From contig CAWEYR010000018.1 in NCBI GenBank assembly GCA_963813345.1, positions 1 through 44,371 on the forward strand: a stretch of DNA of 44,371 bases, written 5' to 3'. Positions 25,445-34,006 of this stretch are shown here, one piece after another; within the stretch, counting starts at the first letter, position 1, and each line of letters opens with the position of its first letter. This stretch comes from CAWDDA01 sp963813345 (GTDB lineage Bacteria; Acidobacteriota; Blastocatellia; RBC074). A program made the position numbers and the translations under genes. Below the pieces are notes generated by a model. The model saw only the letters and a list, made by a program, of their open reading frames with translations, did not search any database and was not told the DNA's origin.

Positions 25445-25760
25445 CAATCCGTTGGCCGTTCAGGCAAATCTCGATTCTGAGTCCGACGCCGATCCAGCCC
25501 ATCTTAAGCATGCAGCCGCCAAAAGTTGATCCTGAGACTGTGGCTTCAACCGGATGCTCGAAAAACCTTCCGCCCTGGACGAGGGCCTTTCCGGTCTCAG
25601 GCTCGAGAAGAAAAAAGTAATAGTCGCTGTTGAGCGTTTTGGCGCGAATAGTATCGAAGCTGCCAATGGCCGAGAGAGCTATACCATCGACCGAGCTTAG
25701 TTCTGCAAAACCGTCAAGTGAGCAGTACCGCGGAATCGTATGTAATTGGGTTTCCTTCAT
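25401..25760 (-). CDS. Conserved-looking hypothetical protein, about 119 residues
   Basis: The start at 25760 is chosen because AGGA lies about 8 bp upstream; in-frame codons further up are possible. It has no signal peptide or membrane span. The text is beta-rich: LDGFAELSSVDGIALSAIGS, SDYYFFLLEPETGKALVQGG, RFFEHPVEATVSGSTFGGC, KMGWIGVGLRIEICLNGQRI, ending near HLERSE. It looks like a single small beta domain. I do not recognise the family. Codon use looks genuine, and its tail overlaps the convergent vanZ-like gene. A hairpin element lies upstream. Confidence 0.55.
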   Translation of the reverse strand: MKETQLHTIPRYCSLDGFAELSSVDGIALSAIGSFDTIRAKTLNSDYYFFLLEPETGKALVQGGRFFEHPVEATVSGSTFGGCMLKMGWIGVGLRIEICLNGQRIVTSPVKSLHLERSE

Positions 25761-25807
25761 CAATTTCCTGTCGGTCCCGTTGGCGGCAGTATCCCGCATC
25801 AACGTTT

Positions 25808-25875
25808 AGAGTTCAAGCGTTAGCTTGCTCTTAATCAATCGAACTCCAGACGAGCAAGCAAAAGCTTGAACTCCA
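25808..25875. repeat. 68-bp hairpin: the minimal core element
   Basis: Left arm 25808-25830 AGAGTTCAAGCGTTAGCTTG-CTC and right arm 25852-25875 GAGCAAGC-AAAAGCTTGAACTCCA, with a loop of about 21 bp. It carries no outer tandem-repeat arms, so it defines the core shared with the larger elements. It lies between the aspS stop and the hypothetical gene start. Confidence 0.85.
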
Positions 25876-25881
25876 TGCCTC

Positions 25882-27657
25882 CTATGCCAGCGACTTGATC
25901 TTCAACTCGGCGAGCTGTTGAGGGCTTACCGTGTTGGGACTGTCGGTCATCAGGTCCGCGGCACTCGAGACCTTGGGAAACGCGATGACATCACGCAAAG
26001 ACGTTCCGCCAGCCAGCAACATTACGATGCGATCGAAGCCGATCGCGATGCCTCCGTGCGGTGGCGTGCCATAGCCAAGTGCATCGAGGAAGAATCCAAA
26101 CTTCTCCTGTGCTTCAGATGCGCTCATACCGAGGGCCGAAAAGACTCGTGACTGCACGTCAGATCGGTGAATTCTTATCGATCCCCCTGCGATCTCATTG
26201 CCATTGAGTACCAGGTCATATGCTTTGGCGCGCACGGCTCCCTGATCGCTTTCGACTTTGTCGATGTCTTCGTCCGCAGGCGAGGTGAACGGATGATGAG
26301 CGGCGTACCAGCGCTTGTCATCTTCGTGATATTCGAACATCGGATAGTCTGTCACCCAGAGCACCCGCCAGGCATTTTCGTCGATCATCCCTTCGCGCCT
26401 GGCAACCTCGAGTCTGACGACACCAAGACTCGAGCAGGCTGTATCGCGCGGACCAGCGACCATCAGAACCGCATCGCTCGTGTTGGCTCCTGTAGCCTGT
26501 GCCAGTTGCCGTAGTTGATCCTGATCCATTGACTTCGTGAGCGCGGACTTGATCTCGGTATCGAGTACCTGAACGTATGCGAGTCCCGATGCGCCGGCGC
26601 GTTTGGCGATTTCGACAATCTCGTCAAACTGTTTCCGAGACCATTTTGCAGCTCCAGGCACGACCATGCCCTTTACGACGCCACCCTTTGCTGCTACGTC
26701 AGCGAAGAGAGTGAAAGCGCTTCCCGCAAACTGACTTGTCAGGTCCACGAACTCGAGACCGAATCTCAGGTCAGGCTTGTCCGAGCCAAAGGTATCCATC
26801 ACGTCACGGTACCGGCGCCGCTCGAACGGAATTGACGGAACCGGAAAGCCGGCCTCGCGGAAGTACTCGCAGATGAGTGGCTCGATCGTCGCGAAAATAT
26901 CCTCTGGCTGCACAAAGCTCATTTCGATGTCGACTTGTGTGAACTCAGGTTGGCGATCCGCTCTCAAGTCTTCATCGCGGAAGCATCGCGCGATCTGGAA
27001 ATACTTATCAAAGCCCGAAATCATGAGCAGCTGTTTGAACAGTTGAGGAGATTGCGGGAGCGCGAAGAACTTGCCCGGAAAAGTGCGCGAGGGTACAAGA
27101 TAATCACGAGCGCCTTCCGGAGTGGATTTCGTCAGGATAGGAGTCTCGACTTCATAGAAACCGGCACTGTCGAGGTATTTCCGCGTCGCGATTGCCAGTT
27201 TGTGGCGCAGACGAAAGTTGTGCTGCATCTCGGGGCGGCGGAGGTCGAGATATCGATATCGGAGACGCAGCTCTTCAGAGGCCTTGCAGTTCTCGATCTC
27301 GAATGGAGGCGTTACAGCGTCATTCAGTATCTTGAGCTCGTCAACGAGAATCTCGACTTCACCGGTAGGCATGTTCGCATTGAAGTTCTTTTCGTCTCTG
27401 AGGACGCACACGCCCGCGGCCGCGATGACATATTCACCGCGTGCCTGTTTCGCGCGCGCCAGCAATGGCGCATCCTTTTCCTCGTTGAAAACGAGCTGAG
27501 TAATACCGTCGCGGTCGCGAAGGTGAATGAAGAGTACGGAGCCGTGGTCGCGCTGGCTGTTGACCCACCCTGTGAGCGTTACACGCTCTCCGGCATGACT
27601 TCTTCGCAACTCTCCGCAAGTGTGCGTGCGTTTTGTCTCACCAAAATGATCGAGCAT
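25882..27657 (-). CDS. aspS: Aspartyl-tRNA synthetase, bacterial type
   Basis: 591 residues, full length. The N-terminal OB-fold anticodon domain has LTGWVNSQRDHGSVLFIHLRDR. The class II catalytic core has RYRYLDLRR; the motif 2 region FQIARCFRDEDLRADRQPEFT; the bacterial GAD insert (about 300-420); and motif 3 GIAIGFDRIVMLLAG. It charges tRNA-Asp. The His in QRDHG (residue 38) is the residue typical of non-discriminating enzymes that also charge tRNA-Asn, where discriminating forms have Leu. That would call for GatCAB elsewhere and is inference. It lies 25 bp after hisS, probably as one transcript. Confidence 0.97.
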   Translation of the reverse strand: MLDHFGETKRTHTCGELRRSHAGERVTLTGWVNSQRDHGSVLFIHLRDRDGITQLVFNEEKDAPLLARAKQARGEYVIAAAGVCVLRDEKNFNANMPTGEVEILVDELKILNDAVTPPFEIENCKASEELRLRYRYLDLRRPEMQHNFRLRHKLAIATRKYLDSAGFYEVETPILTKSTPEGARDYLVPSRTFPGKFFALPQSPQLFKQLLMISGFDKYFQIARCFRDEDLRADRQPEFTQVDIEMSFVQPEDIFATIEPLICEYFREAGFPVPSIPFERRRYRDVMDTFGSDKPDLRFGLEFVDLTSQFAGSAFTLFADVAAKGGVVKGMVVPGAAKWSRKQFDEIVEIAKRAGASGLAYVQVLDTEIKSALTKSMDQDQLRQLAQATGANTSDAVLMVAGPRDTACSSLGVVRLEVARREGMIDENAWRVLWVTDYPMFEYHEDDKRWYAAHHPFTSPADEDIDKVESDQGAVRAKAYDLVLNGNEIAGGSIRIHRSDVQSRVFSALGMSASEAQEKFGFFLDALGYGTPPHGGIAIGFDRIVMLLAGGTSLRDVIAFPKVSSAADLMTDSPNTVSPQQLAELKIKSLA

Positions 27658-27682
27658 TGTGTCTTACTTTACTTCCTTAGCT

Positions 27683-28960
27683 TCATTTGGCTTCTTTTGC
27701 ATGAGCAATAATCTCACCGATATCCAGAGCCTGCTGCTCGGCAGTTGCGAGATTCTTGAGCGCATATCTGCGGCTTTCGATTTCGTTCTCGCCAACAATC
27801 AGGGCGAACCGAGCACGCGCCTGACTCGCCATCGACATTGCCTTTTTCATCTTGCGCTCGGTGAAATCGAAGACGACTGAAAGGCCCGCTTTCCGCAACT
27901 GCGTGGCAAGGCTGACCGAATGAGCTCGCGCTGCTTCACCGAGGTGAACCAGAAATATGTCCGGATTCTCTCGATTTCGTGCCCGTTCCGCTTCCGCTTC
28001 GCTGAGCGATAAAACCATCCGGTCGAGCCCGAAGGCGAATCCGAAGCCTTTAGTCGGAGGTCCGCCAAGAGCTTCTGCGAGGCCATCATAACGCCCGCCG
28101 CCTACAAGAGTGTTTTGCGCGCCGAGATTGCCACCTGTGATCTCGAAAGCGGTCTTCGAGTAGTAATCCAGACCGCGAACCATTCGCGGATTGACGGTGT
28201 AAGCAATCCCGCGCGCATCGAGATGTTCCTTGAATTTCTCGAAATGTGCACGCGAGACGTCATCGAGCGATTCTGTGATTGTCGGCAGCTGCGCAATGAT
28301 CACCTGACATTCAGGTATTTTGCAGTCAAAAATGCGCAACGGATTGGTTGCATATCGCCGTTGACAATCGGTGCAGAGACCATCGAGCACCTCTGCGATC
28401 GCTCCGCGAAGCTTCTCGATGTAAGGCCGTCGCGATGCCGCATCTCCGACTGAATTGACAAGCAACTCAGTGTCAGTAATCCCCAGTTCGCCGAGCATTC
28501 CCGTAAGCATCTCGATGACTTCAGCCTCGATCACAGGATCGTCGCTCTCACCGAGGACTTCGGCGCCGACCTGATAGAACTGACGGAAGCGGCCCGCCTG
28601 AGGTCTTTCGCGGCGGAACATCGGGCCAATGTAGAAGAGACGGGTCAGCTCGCCGGGTGCTTTCTCGGTATACATTCGATGTTGAATATAGGCGCGCACC
28701 ACGGAAGCGGTCGCTTCAGGGCGAAGACTGACGGATTCCTCGTTGCGGTCGACAAACGTGTACATCTCCTTGTGCACGATATCGGTCGCTTCGCCGACGC
28801 CGCGCGCAAAGAGCTCTGTCTTCTCGAGGATCGGTGTCCGGATCTCGCTGAATCCATAGCGCCGCAGCGCTTCGATCGAAACCTCCTCGACTCGTTTCCA
28901 CAGAGGAAGCTCGCCTGGAAGAATATCCCTTGTTCCCTTGATCGTCTGTAACATACTCAC
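27683..28960 (-). CDS. hisS: Histidyl-tRNA synthetase
   Basis: 425 residues. Class II marks: KGTRDILPGELPLW, RTPILEKTELFARGVGEATD; motif 2 LTRLFYIGPMFRRERPQAGR-FRQFYQVGAE; the His-specific motifs VRGLDYYSKTAFEI and LVGGGRYDGLAEALGG; motif 3 GFGFAFGLDRM; and a C-terminal anticodon domain from about 330. It is intact. It precedes aspS on the minus strand; the hisS-aspS pairing is seen in many bacteria. A large nested hairpin occupies the gap upstream, between it and the aminotransferase gene. No T-box is seen. Confidence 0.97.
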   Translation of the reverse strand: MSMLQTIKGTRDILPGELPLWKRVEEVSIEALRRYGFSEIRTPILEKTELFARGVGEATDIVHKEMYTFVDRNEESVSLRPEATASVVRAYIQHRMYTEKAPGELTRLFYIGPMFRRERPQAGRFRQFYQVGAEVLGESDDPVIEAEVIEMLTGMLGELGITDTELLVNSVGDAASRRPYIEKLRGAIAEVLDGLCTDCQRRYATNPLRIFDCKIPECQVIIAQLPTITESLDDVSRAHFEKFKEHLDARGIAYTVNPRMVRGLDYYSKTAFEITGGNLGAQNTLVGGGRYDGLAEALGGPPTKGFGFAFGLDRMVLSLSEAEAERARNRENPDIFLVHLGEAARAHSVSLATQLRKAGLSVVFDFTERKMKKAMSMASQARARFALIVGENEIESRRYALKNLATAEQQALDIGEIIAHAKEAK

Positions 28961-28990
28961 AAAAAAGGGATATCATAACATATCTCGCCC

Positions 28991-29110
28991 GGGAGCGCCG
29001 GTCTCCAGACCGGCCACGAGCCGCGAAGCGTGCGAGACTTAGCGAGTCACAAGGACACTCCACGACTCGCACGCTTCGCGGCTCGTGGCGGTCTGGAGAC
29101 CGGCGCTCCC
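28991..29110. repeat. 120-bp nested hairpin between aminotransferase and hisS
   Basis: Left arm 28991-29036 begins GGGAGCGCCGGTCTCCAGAC and ends GCGAAGCGTGCGAG. Right arm 29066-29110 is its inverse, with a single missing base. Each arm itself contains the perfect palindrome GCCGGTCT-CC-AGACCGGC, so either small or large hairpins can form. It could act as a terminator or processing signal between the two leftward genes. Confidence 0.9.
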
Positions 29111-29120
29111 AGGCGCGGCA

Positions 29121-30290
29121 CTATGCGAGTTTTCTCAGGCGTTCAGCGGCGAGCTCGAGGGTCTCGTCCCGTTTGCAGTAGCAGAAACGGACCTGGTGAC
29201 TGCCAAGCTCTGGGTGGCTGTAAAAGCTGCTTCCTGGTACGACGGCAACTCCGACGTTGCGCACCAGATGATCCGCGAATTTGACGTCGTCCTCAAAACC
29301 GAACTCTTTTATGTCCGTCATGATGTAGTAGGCCCCATCAGGCCGGAAGGCCTTGAATCCGGTCTCTTCGAGAACACCTAAAAAGAAATCGCGGCGCTTC
29401 TGGTAATCCTTTTGCAGATGATCATAGTAGCTTGGTGGCAGGTTAAGCGCTGCAACGCCGGCCTCTTGAAGGGGAGCGGCTGCGCCTACCGTCAAAAAGT
29501 CATGCACTTTTCTGATGGCATTTGTGATCTCGGGCGGTGCGATCGCGTAGCCGACCCTCCATCCGGTCACCGAGTAGGTCTTTGAGAGTGCATTGATCGT
29601 CACGGTGCGGTTGCGCATCCCATCGAGTGTTGCGATGGCGACGTGCCTCACGTCGCGGCCGGTGTCAGGGTAGAGGATATGTTCGTATATCTCATCGGTT
29701 AGCGCGAGCACGTCGAATTCGATGCACAGGTCAGCAATCACTCGCAGTTCGTCAAACGTGAAGACTTTTCCCGTAGGATTGTGAGGTGTGTTGATTATGA
29801 TCGCGCGAGTCCTGTCATTAAACGCTGCGCGAAGTTCTGCCGGGTCGAAAGTCCATTGAGGTGGATAGAGCGTCACATACCGGACCGTTGCTTCACTCAG
29901 AATCGCATCGGGACCATAGTTTTCGTAGTAAGGTTCAAAGACGATGACTTCGTCGCCCGAATCGAGGGTAGCCAGCATGGCCGCGATCATAGCTTCCGTC
30001 GAGCCGCAGGTGACGACGATTTCGCGTTCCGGATCTACGTCGAGCCCGAGATGCCACCGGGTCTTCTCGGCAATCGCATCGCGAAAGCGCTTGGCGCCCC
30101 AGGTGATCGCGTATTGATTGATATCGGCTTCAATAGCTGCGCAGGCGGCTGCCTTGATCTCTACCGGAGCCGGGAAATCCGGAAAGCCCTGCGATAGGTT
30201 GACTGCATTGTAAAGATTGGCCTGGCGGGTCATATCGCGGATCACGGACTCGGTAAACCGGTCGGCCTTCTGAGAGACAAAACGACGCAT
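29121..30290 (-). CDS. Class I/II PLP aminotransferase (methionine/kynurenine aminotransferase-like)
   Basis: 389 residues of fold-type I. Marks are AVNLSQGFPDFPAP near the start; VTCGSTEAMIAAMLA; FEPYYENYGPDA; IIINTPHNPTGKVF; DEIYEHILY; the PLP lysine in NALSKTYSVTGWRVGY; and a final QVRFCYCKRDETL with the carboxylate-binding Arg. The NLSQGFPDF and FEPYYENY forms resemble the kynurenine-oxoglutarate / methionine aminotransferase (YbdL, CCBL) group more than AspC. The true substrate cannot be told. It stands 160 bp before hisS on the same strand. Confidence 0.92.
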   Translation of the reverse strand: MRRFVSQKADRFTESVIRDMTRQANLYNAVNLSQGFPDFPAPVEIKAAACAAIEADINQYAITWGAKRFRDAIAEKTRWHLGLDVDPEREIVVTCGSTEAMIAAMLATLDSGDEVIVFEPYYENYGPDAILSEATVRYVTLYPPQWTFDPAELRAAFNDRTRAIIINTPHNPTGKVFTFDELRVIADLCIEFDVLALTDEIYEHILYPDTGRDVRHVAIATLDGMRNRTVTINALSKTYSVTGWRVGYAIAPPEITNAIRKVHDFLTVGAAAPLQEAGVAALNLPPSYYDHLQKDYQKRRDFFLGVLEETGFKAFRPDGAYYIMTDIKEFGFEDDVKFADHLVRNVGVAVVPGSSFYSHPELGSHQVRFCYCKRDETLELAAERLRKLA

Positions 30291-30311
30291 AGTATTATTC
30301 TTATTGGGTTG

Positions 30312-30614
30312 TTATAAGGGATTTATTCGGGAGGCTATCCTGTTTCCGTAGCCTCGTTTCACGGTTCTTTTTACGAAGTTCTCAACATCGAAGCGAAGCA
30401 GCTTCTTTGATTCTGAGTCATCGGCCGAAATTGCTCTCAGCGTTCCCTGATCGACAGCCTTCTCAATCATCATCAAAGGGATGCCATATTCTCTTGCTGC
30501 AGCCCTGAATTCCATTAAATCCTTTGAATCGTACACGCTCAATGTGAAACCTCCTGGGATCTTTCCTGGTTCTCTCGTCGTAGAACAATTAGAGATGAAG
30601 GATAGAGAGCCCAC
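30312..30614 (-). CDS. Small HTH-like protein, function unknown
   Basis: Up to 100 residues with a GTG start at 30614. The real start may be further in. The C-terminal part reads LMEFRAAAREYGIPLMMIEK-AVDQGTLRAIS, then LLRFDVENFVKRTVKRGYG. That is the shape of an excisionase-type helix-turn-helix with a basic tail: helix, G turn, helix, wing, then an (F/W)V anchor helix. It resembles in layout the HTH protein at 5561-5902, though little sequence is shared. It ends 21 bp before the aminotransferase start on the same strand and may be co-transcribed. The family is not firmly recognised. Confidence 0.5.
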   Translation of the reverse strand: MGSLSFISNCSTTREPGKIPGGFTLSVYDSKDLMEFRAAAREYGIPLMMIEKAVDQGTLRAISADDSESKKLLRFDVENFVKRTVKRGYGNRIASRINPL

Positions 30615-30632
30615 GGGCCTCTGTCAAAGGAT

Positions 30633-30660
30633 GTACGTTGTACCGCCTTCAGGCGGAATC
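30633..30660 (-). repeat. Dispersed short palindrome, complete inverted copy
   Basis: GTACGTTGTACCGCCTTCAG-GCGGAATC, the exact inverse of the 17833-17860 unit. It lies in the divergent spacer between the small HTH gene and the zinc-binding anti-sigma-like gene, where both promoters should be. Confidence 0.85.
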
Positions 30661-30741
30661 TGAAGACGAGACAACCTGCACTTGAATTCAGCCATCTACG
30701 TCTTTAGAATGCTTGAGGTTAGTCGGAACGGAGTAGTTGAA

Positions 30742-31200
30742 ATGGAGTGTTTGGAGTTCGAAGAGCAGATCAGCGAATACCTCGATGGGGGGCTCAAGCG
30801 TCCCGTTCGCCGCAATTTTGCGATCCACCTGCTGGCTTGTCAGGATTGCCACGCTCTTTTCAATGATGTGCGCGGTGTTGTCGATTCCTGCCATCAGTTA
30901 AAGGAATCCCAGATGCGGGAAATCGCACTCTTCACTGAGGTAGAGCAGCGAATAATAAATGCCACGACGGCCGGAGCTATGCTCAGTTGTCGCACGCTGG
31001 ATGCTTTGATCTCCGATTACTTCGAAGGAATCATCGAAGGCAGTTGCGAGCGAATCTTCAGGGAGCACTTCGCTGTTTGCGAAGGTTGTCGCCGCCTGGT
31101 CGAGGGTGTGCGGCAGTCGATCGAAGAGAGTGAAGCGGTCGACGTTCCAGAAGAGCTCTACGGGCGCATCCTCGCAGCTACTTCTGGTCGTCGCAGTTAG
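30742..31200 (+). CDS. Double zf-HC2 (anti-sigma-type zinc) protein
   Basis: 152 residues from the ATG at 30742; the upstream in-frame codons lack a binding site. Two copies of the zinc-binding anti-sigma motif HxxxCxxC are present: His29-Cys33-Cys36 (HLLACQDC) and His109-Cys113-Cys116 (HFAVCEGC). Each is preceded by an ISEYLDG or ISDYFEG helix, which is the ZAS pattern. There is no membrane span, so it is cytoplasmic, unlike most anti-sigma factors. No sigma gene is adjacent; the nearest is at 34007. It is 72 bp upstream of lptD on the same strand, so it may be co-transcribed with lptD. The role is inferred from the motif only. Confidence 0.8.
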   Translation: MECLEFEEQISEYLDGGLKRPVRRNFAIHLLACQDCHALFNDVRGVVDSCHQLKESQMREIALFTEVEQRIINATTAGAMLSCRTLDALISDYFEGIIEGSCERIFREHFAVCEGCRRLVEGVRQSIEESEAVDVPEELYGRILAATSGRRS

Positions 31201-31272
31201 AACGAAAAGAATTCCTCGCCCCCGCTTCCAACCCCCGAATCGAGCCTTCTTCCGGCTGTGGATTGTAAGTGA

Positions 31273-33714
31273 ATGACTCAAGCGTCCCGGCGCCCAATCT
31301 TTCATTCCATATTCCTCGGTTTGCTTCTCTGCTCGTCGCCGTTTGCGTCGCCATTTGCGATTGGGGCGCAGCAGGGACCTGAGCAGACTGAGAAAAAAGT
31401 AAACAATCCAATTGGCGTGGCGAACGAAGAAGCCAAGGCCCTTCGCAAGCAGAACATTCCCCGCATTACTGTTGCCGCCCAGGGACAGCCGGCTCGTCAG
31501 GAAGAAGAGCTGGTGGTCGATTATGACCGTGCGGAAGGTGAGGGTGAGGTCTTCATCTATTCGGGCAACGTTGAAGCGCGCTACACCGATATTCGCATCT
31601 TTGCCAATCGCGTTATTTACAACGACGCCACAAAGGATGTAATTGCCGAGGGCGACGTCTATTTCGAACAGCAGGGCCAGACTCTGGTTGGCGAGCGGCT
31701 GGAATTCAATCTTACGACAAAGCGAGGAACGGTATACGAGCCGTCCGGCTTTACGGACAGAACTCCTGACGGATCGAGATTACTTATAGATGCCTCGCGC
31801 GCGCAAAAGACCGGGTATGACACGTATATGCTCGACAATGCCCGGATTACGGCGTGTCAGGAACGTGTGCCGAAGTGGAGTTTCACTGCCAAAAGAGCCC
31901 GGATCCGGATCGACAAGCAGGCGACGATCTACAACGGTCTCCTGCGCATCAAGAACATTCCGATCTTCTATCTCCCTTACGTGTCGCTTCCGATAAACAA
32001 GCGGGACCGGTCGTCCGGTTTTCTGCTTCCGAGCTACGGTTCGTCCAACATCAAGGGCCGGACGCTTCATGGCGCTTACTACCAGACACTGGGTCCGAGC
32101 GCCGATATTCTCTTTCGGGCCGACACGTATTCAAAGCGCGGGTTTGGTACAGGTTTTGACTTTCGAGCGCGCACTGACGACCACTCGAGAATTGCGATCG
32201 GTTCGTTTATGGTCTTCGATCGTTTATGGGGAGAGACGACTGACGATTTCGGCAATCCTCTGCCTGATCAGGGTGGCAGCAGCTTCTACGCCGACGCGGT
32301 TCAATACTTCAAGAACGGGTTTGTAGCAGTTGCGGACGTGAACATCACTTCGAGCTTCGATTTCAGACAAGTATTTGCCGAAGACCTGCAACAGGCGATC
32401 TCGCCTGAAGAACGCTCGCTTGTCTATCTGAACCGTAACTGGCGCTCATTCACCTTCAATGCCTCGTTTGGAGAGACGGGAACTTTTGTGACGTCGGGGC
32501 TGATCAAAACGCGGGCGCTTCCGAGCTTTGAGCTTTCGAAGAGGAGCACTAAGGTCTCGCCAAAGATTCCGGTCTACTTCGCGTTCGATTCCGCCCTTGA
32601 AGGTGTTCGACGTACCGAGGCTCAGGGAGTGAGCGATGTCTTGACGCTGAAGACGCCATCGATAGTGCAGCGGATAGATTTCGCGCCGCGTGCCATTTTC
32701 CCGCTGCCTTCGCTGGCCGGCTTTCTGATTACTCCAAGCCTCGGTCTGAGGTCCACTTTCTACAGCGACAGTCTGGATCCGGTGCGGCGAGTGGTTGAAG
32801 GAAATGATCTTTGGCGGCTCTACGGCGAGCTGGCAATCGATGTCCGGCCGCCTGCCCTTGCGAAAACGTTTCGAGAAAGTGACGGGTCGCCGCGCTTCAA
32901 GCATGTTATCGAGCCTTACATCACTTACCGTCGTCTGGCAGGCATTGACGAATACGATCGCACGATCAAGTTTGACGAAAAGGATGTGATAGCGGACACA
33001 AACGAGTTCGAGTACGGGATCACGAATCGAATATTCGTACCGCGCCCGGGCCCTGACGGCACGACTCCGCAGGCCCACGAGCTGTTGGAAGTAACACTCG
33101 CGCAGAAATACTTCTTTGATCCGACGTTTGGCGGAGCACTGGTGGAAGGCGTGCGCAATCAGTTCTATCCGATAAACATGCAGTCGGGTATGTCCTATGG
33201 CGGCGTGTTGCGCCGGTTTTCACCACTCAACCTCAAGGCGCGGTACCGGCCGATTGCAGTAGCGTATGCGGACCTGCGGATGAACTACGACATCCGGTAT
33301 CATGAATTGCGCGATATTTTGTTTGGAGGAGGCCTCACTTATGGGATCTTTTCGGTGGGCAACTCCTGGTCGTACACGCGTCGAGTGGCAATTGACCAGT
33401 CTAGTTTCGATCCTTCGACCCTCCCGGGCAACATCCTCGAGTTCGCTGCATTCATAGGAAATCCCGCGCGCGGTCCTTACGGGGGATTTACCTACGGCTA
33501 TGACTTCCGAGACAGGGACTTCTCGGGGATGCCGCGCGACCGGCGCATGATCAACCTCACAACGACGGCAGGTTGGGCCTGGGATTGCTGCGGCATCCAG
33601 GTGCAGAACGTGAGCTACGACTTCGGTCTGCGAAACGAGAATCGACTCCTCTTTGCATTTACCTTCAAGGGCATCGGCACCTTCGGGACCGAGAACTTCG
33701 GGCAGCGGCGCTAA
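31273..33714 (+). CDS. lptD: LPS-assembly outer-membrane protein LptD
   Basis: 813 residues. A signal peptide covers about 1-32 (cleavage after AIGA). The OstA/LptA-like N-terminal jellyroll covers about 75-160: VDYDRAEGEGEVFIYSGNVE, VIYNDATKDVIAEGDVYFEQ. The LptD barrel domain follows, with ARITACQERVPKWSFTAKRA, YLPYVSLPINKRDRSSGFLLPSYG and strands alternating to a C-terminal aromatic end (FGLRNENRLLFAFTFKG). Two Cys near the C-terminus (WDCCG) and one at ITACQ may form disulfides. It places LPS in the outer leaflet with LptE and shows the cell has an LPS-type outer membrane. Confidence 0.93.
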   Translation: MTQASRRPIFHSIFLGLLLCSSPFASPFAIGAQQGPEQTEKKVNNPIGVANEEAKALRKQNIPRITVAAQGQPARQEEELVVDYDRAEGEGEVFIYSGNVEARYTDIRIFANRVIYNDATKDVIAEGDVYFEQQGQTLVGERLEFNLTTKRGTVYEPSGFTDRTPDGSRLLIDASRAQKTGYDTYMLDNARITACQERVPKWSFTAKRARIRIDKQATIYNGLLRIKNIPIFYLPYVSLPINKRDRSSGFLLPSYGSSNIKGRTLHGAYYQTLGPSADILFRADTYSKRGFGTGFDFRARTDDHSRIAIGSFMVFDRLWGETTDDFGNPLPDQGGSSFYADAVQYFKNGFVAVADVNITSSFDFRQVFAEDLQQAISPEERSLVYLNRNWRSFTFNASFGETGTFVTSGLIKTRALPSFELSKRSTKVSPKIPVYFAFDSALEGVRRTEAQGVSDVLTLKTPSIVQRIDFAPRAIFPLPSLAGFLITPSLGLRSTFYSDSLDPVRRVVEGNDLWRLYGELAIDVRPPALAKTFRESDGSPRFKHVIEPYITYRRLAGIDEYDRTIKFDEKDVIADTNEFEYGITNRIFVPRPGPDGTTPQAHELLEVTLAQKYFFDPTFGGALVEGVRNQFYPINMQSGMSYGGVLRRFSPLNLKARYRPIAVAYADLRMNYDIRYHELRDILFGGGLTYGIFSVGNSWSYTRRVAIDQSSFDPSTLPGNILEFAAFIGNPARGPYGGFTYGYDFRDRDFSGMPRDRRMINLTTTAGWAWDCCGIQVQNVSYDFGLRNENRLLFAFTFKGIGTFGTENFGQRR

Positions 33715-33913
33715 GCGGAGTCTCACGCGAAGTCTGAGATTATTTGACGATCTGAGATTTGACATTGAGAAAGAGGAATCTGAACAAATGTCAGATGTCA
33801 GGCTTCTCTAATCTTCAGCATCTTCGCAGATTCTTCCTGAAGTGCGGTATTACATACCAAAAAACCGCATGCTTCGAACGGTGAATTCGTTCTAATATTA
33901 TTAGGAGATATCG
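33715..33913. other. Gap after lptD, no gene seen
   Basis: About 200 bp to the sigma-factor promoter. It holds a repeated TCTGAGAT / TCAGATGTCAG text and a weak stem GCGGT...ACCGC at about 33845-33868. No coding frame with a start and binding site is seen. Confidence 0.5.
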
Positions 33914-33943
33914 GGAACCTTTTCCGTCGAAGAGGGGTCTATC
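33914..33943 (+). promoter_or_regulatory. Candidate ECF-type autoregulated promoter
   Basis: GGAACCT at 33914-33920, then 17 bp, then TCTATC at 33938-33943, close to the RpoE-like consensus GGAACTT-N16-TCTRA. It lies 64 bp before the start of an ECF sigma gene, where autoregulation is common. Base match and location are seen; recognition by this sigma factor is inference. Confidence 0.45.
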
Positions 33944-34006
33944 CCGGTGTCAGATGTTCGCGGAAGCGAGAGACAGTAGACGGGCCTGATGGGGAGGAAG
34001 GCGCGA

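Noticed and set aside
28961..29120. T-box leader of hisS
   Set aside because: No T-box sequence (TGGNACCGCG-like) is present; the structure is a repeat-type nested hairpin.
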